11,590 nucleotides of DNA, taken from Lachnospiraceae bacterium UBA3801. Its GTDB lineage: Bacteria > Bacillota > Clostridia > Lachnospirales > Lachnospiraceae. The notes beneath the pieces are model-generated. The model was given only the letters and a program-made list of their open reading frames with translations, did no database searches and was not told where the DNA came from. The translations under genes were made by a program, and so were the position numbers. Positions within the stretch are counted from its first letter, which is position 1. The number at the start of each line of letters is the position of its first letter. This document shows, in pieces, positions 1 to 7,770 of this stretch. Location of the stretch: assembly GCA_002368685.1 (NCBI GenBank), contig DFEN01000108.1, forward strand, positions 1 through 11,590, read 5' to 3'.

Positions 1-618
1 GGAGATATGGACTTCAAGGTAGCAGGTACTAAGGAAGGTATCACAGCTATTCAGATGGATATCAAGATTCATGGTCTTACAAATGAGATAATTAAGGGTG
101 CTATCGAGCGCACAAGACAGGCTAGATTCTTCATACTTGATGAGTGCATGCTTAAAGCTATCCCGGCTCCTCGTGAGACAGTTAATGAATATGCTCCAAA
201 GATTGTTTCATTACAGATAGATCCTGAGAAGATTGGTGATGTTATTGGACAGAAGGGTAAGATGATCAATCAGATCATTGAAGAGAATGAAGTTAAGATT
301 GATATCGATGATGAAGGAATGGTTTCAGTTTGTGGAATCAACCAGGATGGAATCGATAATGCAATCAAGACTATTAAGCTTATAGTAGATCCTATCGAGG
401 TTGGACAGACTTATGAGGGTGAAGTTGTTAGAATTATGCCATTTGGAGCATTTGTGCAGATTACACCTAATAAGGATGGTATGATTCATATATCTAAACT
501 CGCTAAGGAAAGAGTTGAGAAGGTAGAAGATGTTGTTAATATCGGTGACAAGGTAAGAGTTAAGGTTCTTGGTATCGAGATGGGCAAGATCAGCCTTTCA
601 CTTAAGGATGCAGAATAG
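1..618 (+). CDS. pnp: Polynucleotide phosphorylase, C-terminal part (partial, 5' end outside window)
   Basis: This is the 3' end of polynucleotide phosphorylase, the trimeric 3'-5' exoribonuclease that degrades RNA with phosphate and releases nucleoside diphosphates. The frame is open from base 1 (G-D-M-D-F-K), so the ATG at 7 is internal and not the real start. Visible parts, counting from that Met, are the end of the second RNase PH-like core (about residues 1-60, with the typical D-F-K-V-A-G-T and R-xx-I-P-A-P-R-like stretches), a KH domain (about 65-128) carrying the RNA-binding G-x-x-G loop as I-G-Q-K-G-K, and an S1 domain (about 132-200) with G-x-V-x-x-I-x-x-F-G-A-F-V and G-M-I-H-I-S-K-L. 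The end at 618 is the natural C terminus of the family. Only 30 nt separate it from the next gene, and no terminator is visible there, so read-through into the phosphorylase gene is possible. Confidence 0.96.
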   Translation, partial: GDMDFKVAGTKEGITAIQMDIKIHGLTNEIIKGAIERTRQARFFILDECMLKAIPAPRETVNEYAPKIVSLQIDPEKIGDVIGQKGKMINQIIEENEVKIDIDDEGMVSVCGINQDGIDNAIKTIKLIVDPIEVGQTYEGEVVRIMPFGAFVQITPNKDGMIHISKLAKERVEKVEDVVNIGDKVRVKVLGIEMGKISLSLKDAE

Positions 619-648
619 TTTTAAGTTACATTATGAGAGGAATTTGTT

Positions 649-3060
649 ATGCAATACGGGTTTTTTGATGAAACTAAGAAAGAATACGTTATAACAAAGC
701 CTGATACACCAGCTCCATGGGCCAATTATCTTGGCTCACCAGAGTATGGTGCTATCATTTCTAACAATGCCGGAGGTTACAGCTTCGAGAAATCAGGAGC
801 TAACGGTCGTATTCTTAGATATGTATTTAACAGTTTTGATCAGCCGGGTCGTTATATCTATCTTAGAGATAACGAGTCCGGTGAATACTGGTCAAACTCA
901 TGGATGCCAGTCGGCAAATCACTTGATACATTTAAGAGTGAGGTAAGACATGGTACAGCATATACTATTATCAAGGCTGACTATCAGGAAATCAAATCAG
1001 AGGCTACATATTATGTACCACTTGATAAGACCTATGAAGTTTGGGCAGTAAAGGTAACTAACAATTCTGATAAAGCTAGAGACCTGACCCTTACAGGATA
1101 TGCTGAGTTCACTAACGAGGGTAACTATGAGCAGGATCAGGTTAACCTTCAGTATACACTCTTTATTACTAGAACTTACTTTATGAATAATAGAGTAAAG
1201 CAGGTGATAAATGAGAATGTAAGTAAATCTTCAGTAAATGGAAGCACTGTTAAGCAGAGGTTCCTTGGTCTTGCTGGTTCTCCGGTTTCTTCCTATTGTG
1301 GTGATAAGGAGGCATTCCTTGGAAATTACCACAATTATTCAAATCCTATTGGAGTTGAGACTGGTGATCTTGGCGGAGAAATGAATTATAATCTTAACAG
1401 CTGTGGAGCTCTTTCTTCTAAGATTAGCTTGGCGCCAGGTGAGTCAAAGAATCTGGTTTTCATTGTTGGTATGAAGTCTGATGAAGAAGCTGAAGCCATA
1501 ATAGCTAATTATGCTAATGCTGAGGCGGCTGTTGACGCAGACCTTAAAGAGCTTATTACTTACTGGCATGGTAAGCTTAATCATTTCCAGGTTAAGACAC
1601 CAAGTGAAGAGTTCAATACAATGATAAATACATGGAATGCATTTAACTGCTTCATGACCTTTATCTGGTCCAGAGCTGCTTCATTTATCTATTGTGGTCT
1701 TAGAAATGGATATGGTTACAGAGATACTGTACAGGACATTCAGGGTATTATTCATCTGGATCCTGAAATGGCAGCTGATAAGATTAGATTCATGCTTTCA
1801 GCTCAGGTTGATAATGGCGGTGGACTTCCACTTGTTAAGTTCAACCACAATGCAGGTCATGAGACTTGTCCTGACGAAAATGATGAGAATTCAGTATATG
1901 CTAAGGAAACAGGCCATCCATCATACAGAGCTGATGATGCACTGTGGCTATTCCCAACAGTATTTAAGTATATTTCAGAGTCAGGAAATCTTGACTTTAT
2001 AGATGAAGTTATTACTTATGCTAATAAGGATGAGGGATCTGTTTATGATCATCTGAAGCGTGCAATCGATTTCTCACTTAACAGACTTGGAAATCATGGT
2101 ATGCCAGCGGGTCTTCATGCTGACTGGAATGACTGTCTGAGACTTGGAAAGAAAGGAGAATCAACCTTCGTTGCATTCCAGCTGTATTACGCATTTACAG
2201 TAATCAAGAAGTTTGCTGAGTATAAGAATGATTCTGAATATATAGCTTATATAAATGAACAGCAGGAGAAGCTGGGCAAGATCCTCAGCGAGTGCTGGAA
2301 CGAAGATAGATTCATTAGAGGCTATATGGAGTCAGGTGACGAAATTGGTAACAGAAATGATCCAGAGGCTAATATGTGGCTTAACCCACAGAGCTGGTCA
2401 GTTATCAGTGGATTTGCAAGTGAAGAACAGTCCGATCTTGCACTTGAAAGTGTACATAGAGAGCTTAACACTGATTATGGTGTTATGCTTATGGCGCCAG
2501 CCTATAAGGAACATGCATTTGACGGAGCATTGATGCTTCTGTTTAATGCTTCTACTAAAGAAAATGGTGGTATTTTCTCACAGCCGCAGGGTTGGATAAT
2601 TCTTGCTGAGGCTCTTAAGGGACACGGTAATAGAGCATTTGAATACTTTATGGAAAATGCTCCTGCAGCCCAGAATGATAAGGCTGAAATCAGAAAGCTT
2701 GAACCATATTGCTATGGTCAGTTTGTTGAGGGTAAGGATAGCCCTAAGCATGGTAGAGCACATGTTCATTGGCTTACAGGAACAGCATCAACTGTTATGG
2801 TTGGATGCGTTGAAGGTATCTTGGGTATGAGACCTGATTTCTACGGATTAAAGATTGCTCCATCTATTCCATCAGATTGGAAAGAATTCGAGATATCCAA
2901 GGATTTCCGTGGAGCTCATTTAAATATCAAGGTTTACAATCCTAATGGTGCTGAAAGCGGCTTCAAGAGTATGACCTTAAATGGTGAGAGTCTTGATAGT
3001 CCATACTTGCCTGCGGACAAGTTAAAAGATGAGAATGAAGTAATTCTCTATATTTCATAA
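649..3060 (+). CDS. cbp: GH94 cellobiose phosphorylase
   Basis: The 803-residue product is a GH94 inverting phosphorylase, most likely cellobiose phosphorylase (cellobiose + phosphate to glucose 1-phosphate + glucose). It is cytosolic, with no signal peptide. The length matches cellobiose phosphorylases (about 800-820) rather than cellodextrin phosphorylases (about 1,000). The N terminus (Y-G-F-F-D, then P-W-x-N-Y-L-G and S-N-N-A-G-G-Y) starts the beta-sandwich. The (alpha/alpha)6 catalytic region has a sugar-binding R-N-G-Y-G-Y-R-D stretch at 352-359 and H-A-D-W-N-D-C-L at 490-497, where an Asp of DWND (likely D495) is the expected general acid. H-V-H-W-L-T-G-T-A at 705-713 is the expected phosphate-site strand. 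The start is supported by GAGAGGA at 635-641, 7 nt upstream. Cellobionate or laminaribiose specificity cannot be excluded from sequence alone. One odd point is Gln645 in G-G-I-F-S-Q, discussed under findings. It probably lets the cell use imported cellobiose with ATP saving. Confidence 0.9.
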   Translation: MQYGFFDETKKEYVITKPDTPAPWANYLGSPEYGAIISNNAGGYSFEKSGANGRILRYVFNSFDQPGRYIYLRDNESGEYWSNSWMPVGKSLDTFKSEVRHGTAYTIIKADYQEIKSEATYYVPLDKTYEVWAVKVTNNSDKARDLTLTGYAEFTNEGNYEQDQVNLQYTLFITRTYFMNNRVKQVINENVSKSSVNGSTVKQRFLGLAGSPVSSYCGDKEAFLGNYHNYSNPIGVETGDLGGEMNYNLNSCGALSSKISLAPGESKNLVFIVGMKSDEEAEAIIANYANAEAAVDADLKELITYWHGKLNHFQVKTPSEEFNTMINTWNAFNCFMTFIWSRAASFIYCGLRNGYGYRDTVQDIQGIIHLDPEMAADKIRFMLSAQVDNGGGLPLVKFNHNAGHETCPDENDENSVYAKETGHPSYRADDALWLFPTVFKYISESGNLDFIDEVITYANKDEGSVYDHLKRAIDFSLNRLGNHGMPAGLHADWNDCLRLGKKGESTFVAFQLYYAFTVIKKFAEYKNDSEYIAYINEQQEKLGKILSECWNEDRFIRGYMESGDEIGNRNDPEANMWLNPQSWSVISGFASEEQSDLALESVHRELNTDYGVMLMAPAYKEHAFDGALMLLFNASTKENGGIFSQPQGWIILAEALKGHGNRAFEYFMENAPAAQNDKAEIRKLEPYCYGQFVEGKDSPKHGRAHVHWLTGTASTVMVGCVEGILGMRPDFYGLKIAPSIPSDWKEFEISKDFRGAHLNIKVYNPNGAESGFKSMTLNGESLDSPYLPADKLKDENEVILYIS

Positions 3061-3067
3061 ATTATAT

Positions 3068-3095
3068 CCCCTCCATAGCTTCTATGGAGGGGTTT
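3068..3095 (+). terminator. Perfect 11-bp hairpin after cellobiose phosphorylase, weak T-tract
   Basis: The arms are CCCCTCCATAG (3068-3078) and CTATGGAGGGG (3082-3092), fully complementary around a CTT loop, followed by only TTTACA. The stem is strong but the U-run is short, so termination may be partial or factor-assisted. The hairpin ends 18 nt before the next start codon, just upstream of its ribosome binding site AAGGTGG (3098-3104). Translational or processing effects are therefore also possible. Confidence 0.6.
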
Positions 3096-3110
3096 ACAAG
3101 GTGGAAATAA

Positions 3111-5777
3111 ATGGCGAGTTCAAAGTCTGGTTCCAGAAAAACTACAAAAAGAACAACAAGAACAACTAGTAGAACACCTAACCGTAATTCAAAGGCTTAC
3201 ATGAAGCAAAGGGCAGCCGAAAGAGAAGAGGCTAAGACGCCTCCAGAAAATCTACGTGATATCTATACCATTGTATTCTTCGCTATAAATCTGATACTTG
3301 TATTAGGTACTTATGGCGTATGTGGAAAAGTCGGTAAGATTTTCAGTGGATTTTTCTTTGGACTCTTCGGAGCTGCTTTTTATGTGTTGCCGCTGTTTTT
3401 CTTTGTGGCATTTTGCTTCATTATGGCAAATGGACCTAAGCCTAAGCTTATCAAGAAGCTTATATGGATAATGGTTCTATTCCTGGCATTTGGTTTTATA
3501 TGTCAGCTGGTTGTTGGAACAAAAGGAGTTGGAATAAAAGAGCTTTATTTTGATGGATATTCTGATCATAGAGGTGGTGGTGTAATATTCGGTGGAATAA
3601 TAGTTCTTATCGCTAAGCTTCTTAGTAGAGTAGGCGCTGTTATCATAACTGTACTTCTTGCGCTTATTGCTATTATTGTGGTTACTAATGTTCGTCTAGC
3701 GGACATTGGTAGACTATTCATGTTCCTTAATCTTAGAGAAGCTGTTTATAATGATGATGACGATGAAGATTACGACGATGATGAAGAGCGTGAAATAGAA
3801 GAAATAATCAGAAAATCAGAAGAAGAGGCTAAGGCAAGAGCTGAGGCGAAAGCTAAGGAGAGAGCTCTTGCAAAGAGGCAAAAAAGATCCAAGATGGTTG
3901 ATGTCAAGATTCCTGCCGCTCAGGAGCTGAAGGATGTTAAGTCTGACAGCGGAATACTTAGTGATATCAAGGTGCTTGAACCAACAGGTGACACATTACA
4001 GGCGAAGCCAAAGGATTCACTCAAGGAAATAAAGGCGGTTACTGAGATAGCTCCTGAATATAAGCCGAAGGATTTCTTCGAGCTGGAGGTTGATCCTTCT
4101 ACATATAATGATCCTCTTGGTAGTGATACAAGGTATGAGGAGAGTAGTGGTTCGGTAACTGAAAGCTATAAGGGGCCTAAGAAGAGAACAGTTCAGGAGG
4201 AGCCTGAAGAGGTTGAGAAGGTTACTGAGAAGGATAAGAATGAGGCGACTAAGGAAATATCCAATGAGATAAGCAAGCGTTCTGATTCCAAGAAAAAATA
4301 CAAGTTCCCTCCAGTTAAGCTTCTTAGATCAGGTGGAAGATCCTCCTATGATAAAACTGGGGATGCAACTGTTAGAGAGACGGCTATTACTCTTAAGTCT
4401 ACACTTGAAAGCTTCGGTGTAAATGTTACTATAACAAATTGTAGCGTTGGTCCTGCTATTACAAGATATGAGCTGCAGCCTGAGCAGGGGGTCAGAGTTA
4501 ATAAGATACTTTCTCTTGAAAATGATATCAAGATGGCACTTGCTGCTGCAGATATCAGAATAGAAGCACCTATTCCCGGAAAAGCTGCTATTGGTATAGA
4601 GATACCTAACAAGACTAACCAGGTTGTATATTTTAGAGACCTTATAGATAATGATCTCTTCAGAAGATTTAAGTCTAATGTTGCATTTGCGGTTGGTAAG
4701 GACATCAGTGGTCAGCTCGTTATAAGCGATATCGCCAAGATGCCTCACTTACTTATTGCTGGTGCCACAGGTTCTGGTAAATCTGTTTGTATAAATACTC
4801 TTATAATGAGTATTCTCTATAAGTCCTCACCTGAGGATGTAAGACTTATAATGGTAGACCCTAAGATGGTCGAGCTGACATCTTATAATGGAATACCTCA
4901 TCTGCTTATTCCTGTTGTAACTGATCCTAAGAAGGCAGCAGGAGCTCTTAACTGGGCAGTTGATGAAATGACTAAGAGATATCAGCTTTTTGCAAATTAT
5001 AATGTAAGAAACATCGAAGGCTTTAATAAGAAGGTAAATGAACAGGGACCTAACGAGGATCCTATGTTTAAGCATATGTATCAACTGGTTGTTATTGTCG
5101 ATGAGCTGGCTGATCTGATGATGGTAGCTCATAAAGAGGTTGAGGACAGCATAGTTAGACTGTCACAGCTGGCAAGAGCAGCAGGTATTCACCTCGTTAT
5201 TGCTACTCAGAGACCATCAGTTGACGTTATCACAGGTCTTATCAAGGCGAATGTTCCTTCTAGAATCGCATTTGCGGTTTCTTCTGGAGTTGATTCAAGA
5301 ACAATCCTTGATATGGTAGGAGCAGAGAAGCTACTTGGTAAGGGTGACATGTTATTCTATCCAACAGGATATACAAAGCCTGTCAGAGTTCAGGGGGCAT
5401 TTATCGATGATGATGAGGTTATGGCGGTTGTTAATTACATTAAGGATAATGCTGAAGCCTCCTATGATGAAGAAGTAACACAGAGCATTGATTCATCAAA
5501 TGTTGGTGGTGGCGCCGGAGCAACTGGCGGTTCATCCTCTGATGATGGCGACAGATATGATGAATATTTCGAGGATGCGGCTAGATTCGTAATTGAAAAG
5601 GACAAGGCATCTATCGGATATCTTCAGAGAATGCTTAGAATTGGATTCAACAGAGCGGCTCGTATAATGGATCAGCTGGAAGAGTTTGGCGTCGTAGGAC
5701 CTGAAGAAGGTACAAAGCCTAGAAAGATACTGATGAATATGACAGAGTTTGATGAAAGACTAGATAGTATGTCTTAA
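3111..5777 (+). CDS. ftsK: DNA translocase FtsK/SpoIIIE
   Basis: This 888-residue membrane-anchored DNA pump moves chromosomal DNA through the closing division septum as an ATP-driven hexamer. A basic, Ser/Thr/Arg-rich N-terminal tail (1-50) precedes about four to five hydrophobic segments (near 51-70, 80-105, 115-135, 157-171 and 174-193). Next comes an unusually acidic stretch, nearly all Asp/Glu from 215 to 231, then a charged, probably disordered linker to about 395. The motor follows: Walker A is G-A-T-G-S-G-K-S at 551-558, and Walker B ends in D664-E665 after L-V-V-I-V. A-T-Q-R-P-S-V-D downstream is typical of the family. A Gly/Ser/Asp-rich linker (798-814) leads to the winged-helix gamma domain (about 819-885) that reads oriented DNA motifs. 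The start has AAGGTGG 6 nt upstream. FtsK and SpoIIIE cannot be told apart from sequence alone; no sporulation gene is nearby. Confidence 0.95.
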   Translation: MASSKSGSRKTTKRTTRTTSRTPNRNSKAYMKQRAAEREEAKTPPENLRDIYTIVFFAINLILVLGTYGVCGKVGKIFSGFFFGLFGAAFYVLPLFFFVAFCFIMANGPKPKLIKKLIWIMVLFLAFGFICQLVVGTKGVGIKELYFDGYSDHRGGGVIFGGIIVLIAKLLSRVGAVIITVLLALIAIIVVTNVRLADIGRLFMFLNLREAVYNDDDDEDYDDDEEREIEEIIRKSEEEAKARAEAKAKERALAKRQKRSKMVDVKIPAAQELKDVKSDSGILSDIKVLEPTGDTLQAKPKDSLKEIKAVTEIAPEYKPKDFFELEVDPSTYNDPLGSDTRYEESSGSVTESYKGPKKRTVQEEPEEVEKVTEKDKNEATKEISNEISKRSDSKKKYKFPPVKLLRSGGRSSYDKTGDATVRETAITLKSTLESFGVNVTITNCSVGPAITRYELQPEQGVRVNKILSLENDIKMALAAADIRIEAPIPGKAAIGIEIPNKTNQVVYFRDLIDNDLFRRFKSNVAFAVGKDISGQLVISDIAKMPHLLIAGATGSGKSVCINTLIMSILYKSSPEDVRLIMVDPKMVELTSYNGIPHLLIPVVTDPKKAAGALNWAVDEMTKRYQLFANYNVRNIEGFNKKVNEQGPNEDPMFKHMYQLVVIVDELADLMMVAHKEVEDSIVRLSQLARAAGIHLVIATQRPSVDVITGLIKANVPSRIAFAVSSGVDSRTILDMVGAEKLLGKGDMLFYPTGYTKPVRVQGAFIDDDEVMAVVNYIKDNAEASYDEEVTQSIDSSNVGGGAGATGGSSSDDGDRYDEYFEDAARFVIEKDKASIGYLQRMLRIGFNRAARIMDQLEEFGVVGPEEGTKPRKILMNMTEFDERLDSMS

Positions 5778-5829
5778 AGAAAACTAAGTTATATTCTCGA
5801 GGGTAAATAAATAATAAAAGGAGTTTATT

Positions 5830-7500
5830 ATGAAAACAGACATCCAAATCGCACAAGAAGCAAAGATGGTTGATATCAGAAAAATCGCTGAGAAGATCGG
5901 CGCTACTGAAGATGATATCGAAATGTACGGAAAAAGCATGGCTAAGCTTAGCGATGAATTCATCGGAAAATTAGCTGATAAGGAGAATGGTAAGCTTGTA
6001 CTTGTTACAGCTATCAATCCAACTCCAGCAGGTGAGGGAAAGACTACAGTAACACTTGGTCTTGGTGATGCTATGAGAAAGCTGGATATCAATTCAGTAG
6101 TAGCTATCAGAGAACCATCCCTTGGACCTTGCTTCGGTATAAAGGGTGGAGCTGCCGGTGGTGGATATGCTCAGGCTGTTCCTATGGATAAGCTTAACCT
6201 GCATTTTACAGGTGATTTCCATGCTATAACTTCTGCAAATAACCTTCTTTGTGCTATGCTTGATAATCATTTACTTCAAGGAAATGAACTTCGTATCGAT
6301 CCTAAGAGAGTTGTAATTAAGAGATGTCTGGATATGAATGATAGAGCTCTTAGGAATATAACTGTTGGTCTTGGAAAGAGACTTGACGGTGTTGTTAGAG
6401 AAGATCATTTCTGTATAACAGTTGCAACAGAGGTTATGGCTATTCTTTGTCTGGCTGAGAATCTTGAAGACCTCAAGGCTAGACTTGGTAGAATAATCGT
6501 TGCATATAACTATGATAATGAGCCTGTTACAGCTGCACAGCTTAAGGCGGTTGGTGCTATGACAGTTCTTCTTAAGGATGCTATCAGACCTAACCTGATT
6601 CAGTCACTGGAGAACAATCCTGTATTTGTACATGGTGGTCCATTTGCAAATATCGCTCATGGTTGTAACTCAGTAAGAGCTACAAAGCTTGCTCTTAAGG
6701 CTGCTGATCTTGTTATAACAGAGGCTGGTTTCGGTGCTGATCTTGGTGCTGAGAAGTTCCTTGATATTAAGTGCCGTATGGCTGGAATCAAGCCAGATGC
6801 AGTAGTACTTGTTGCTACAGCAAGAGCTTTGAAATATAATGGCGGAATTCCAAAGGATGAGCTAAATCAGGAGAATGTTGAGGCTCTTAAGAAGGGTATC
6901 GTTAATCTTGGTAAGCACATCGAGAATCTCAAGAAGTACAACGTACCTGTTGTCGTTACTATCAACAAGTTCGTTGCTGATACAGATGCAGAAGTTGCTG
7001 CAATCAAAGAATTTGTAGAGGAAAGAGGATGTCGCTTCGCTATCTCAGAGGTTTGGGAGAAGGGCGGAGACGGTGGTATCGAGCTTGCTAAGCAGGTTCT
7101 TGATGCTGTCGAAGAAGGAAGTCCTAACTTCAAGTTCCTCTACGAGGATGATCTTAGTCTTAAGGAGAAGATTGAGACAATCTCTAAGGAAATCTATGGT
7201 GCAGATGGTGTTGAATATAGTCCAGAGGCTAACAATGCTCTTAAGAAGCTGGAGGCTCTTGGATTCGGAAATGTACCTGTATGTATGGCTAAGACTCAGT
7301 ATTCACTTTCAGATGATCAGAAGCTTCTGGGTAGACCTACTGGATTCAAGGTTAATATAAGAGAAGTTTATGTGTCTGCAGGTGCTGGATTCGTAGTTGC
7401 GATAGCTGGTCAGATTATGACTATGCCTGGACTTCCTAAGAGTCCTGCGGCAGAGCGTATTGATGTGCTGGAGTCTGGTGAGATTGTAGGACTTTTCTAA
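5830..7500 (+). CDS. fhs: Formate--tetrahydrofolate ligase
   Basis: The 556-residue enzyme makes 10-formyl-tetrahydrofolate from formate, ATP and tetrahydrofolate in the cytosol. Its length is normal for bacterial Fhs. The ATP-binding loop T-P-A-G-E-G-K-T-T lies at 65-73. The family block [20 protein letters not shown] follows soon after, then F-T-G-D-F-H-A-I and [14 protein letters not shown]409 in E-V-W-E-K-G-G is in the position expected for the folate-stacking tryptophan of the Moorella enzyme. The C terminus [12 protein letters not shown] is canonical. The start is supported by AAAAGGAG at 5816-5823, 6 nt upstream. It pairs functionally with folD downstream, although a 270-nt structured gap lies between them. 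No clear promoter was found in the 52 nt after ftsK. Confidence 0.97.
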   Translation: MKTDIQIAQEAKMVDIRKIAEKIGATEDDIEMYGKSMAKLSDEFIGKLADKENGKLVLVTAINPTPAGEGKTTVTLGLGDAMRKLDINSVVAIREPSLGPCFGIKGGAAGGGYAQAVPMDKLNLHFTGDFHAITSANNLLCAMLDNHLLQGNELRIDPKRVVIKRCLDMNDRALRNITVGLGKRLDGVVREDHFCITVATEVMAILCLAENLEDLKARLGRIIVAYNYDNEPVTAAQLKAVGAMTVLLKDAIRPNLIQSLENNPVFVHGGPFANIAHGCNSVRATKLALKAADLVITEAGFGADLGAEKFLDIKCRMAGIKPDAVVLVATARALKYNGGIPKDELNQENVEALKKGIVNLGKHIENLKKYNVPVVVTINKFVADTDAEVAAIKEFVEERGCRFAISEVWEKGGDGGIELAKQVLDAVEEGSPNFKFLYEDDLSLKEKIETISKEIYGADGVEYSPEANNALKKLEALGFGNVPVCMAKTQYSLSDDQKLLGRPTGFKVNIREVYVSAGAGFVVAIAGQIMTMPGLPKSPAAERIDVLESGEIVGLF

Positions 7501-7528
7501 AGATTTCCGCGGCAAGTGCTTTATTAGA

Positions 7529-7740
7529 TTGCTTTTAGTCTGATAATATACCTGCCAAACACGCTGCGCTCACTAAGTTCGACCGTCGCTCTCTTTGGGA
7601 CTCCTCTTTGCACTATCGACCGGTCATTTATTCAAGACGATTGATTGTTAGGTCGAAGCGCAAACCCGTCGTCCACGAGCTCGGTCTCACTAAGTGGACT
7701 CCGCTATCGTTTGTCAGGCATATTTCAGATGTCGAAGCAA
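7529..7740. repeat. Long imperfect palindrome filling the fhs-folD gap (MITE-like element or structured RNA)
   Basis: Nothing in this gap codes for a recognisable protein. Three nested, co-linear inverted-repeat segments are visible. Outer arms 7529-7560 and 7709-7740 share TTGCTT, TCTGA and AATAT(A/G)CCTG(C/A)CAAAC after complementing. Middle arms are 7581-7591 (GACCG-tc-GCTC) and 7677-7686. Inner arms 7598-7621 and 7651-7674 share GGAC, TTTGC and TCGACC. The central loop is 7622-7650. The whole could fold as one hairpin of about 212 nt. By hand count 7551-7720 is about 53% GC and rich in CpG, while the flanking genes look near 40%. The bases just outside the palindrome are AT-rich, and I could not define a target-site duplication. 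No transposase is present. An inserted non-autonomous element is my preferred reading; a cis-acting RNA of the fhs-folD mRNA is the alternative. Confidence 0.75.
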
Positions 7741-7751
7741 TATAAATAAAT

Positions 7752-7756
7752 AGGAG
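7752..7756 (+). promoter_or_regulatory. folD ribosome binding site with long spacer
   Basis: AGGAG is the only good Shine-Dalgarno match before folD, but 14 nt separate it from the ATG at 7771. Other genes here have 6-8 nt. No alternative in-frame start is seen between them, so the ATG stands. The AT-rich spacer may give weaker initiation. Confidence 0.6.
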
Positions 7757-7770
7757 AAAAATTATATAAA

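Noticed and set aside
4329..4748. Long open frames on the - strand inside ftsK (also 4346-4705 and 4827-5132)
   Set aside because: They lie wholly within the conserved motor domain of ftsK, show no recognisable motif and look like shadows of the + strand codons.
5790..5795. TATATT as a -10 box for fhs
   Set aside because: No acceptable -35 lies 15-19 nt upstream, and such hexamers are common by chance in AT-rich spacers.
6867..7133. Minus-strand open frame in fhs, and similar ones in folD (7989-8366) and pgsA (10197-10526)
   Set aside because: All are antisense to highly conserved genes, without ribosome binding sites or family features.
7570..7660. tRNA-like motif: GTTCGA at 7577-7582 resembles a T-loop
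   Set aside because: No acceptor stem, anticodon arm or CCA-compatible end could be built around it, and the bases pair better within the long palindrome.
7711..7746. TTGTCA with TATAAA as a folD promoter
   Set aside because: The spacing is 24 nt, too long for a sigma-A promoter, and both hexamers overlap or adjoin the palindrome arm.
7501..7770. Tetrahydrofolate riboswitch upstream of folD
   Set aside because: The location is attractive, but I could not match the known folate riboswitch core or its pseudoknot; the observed symmetry is one long palindrome.
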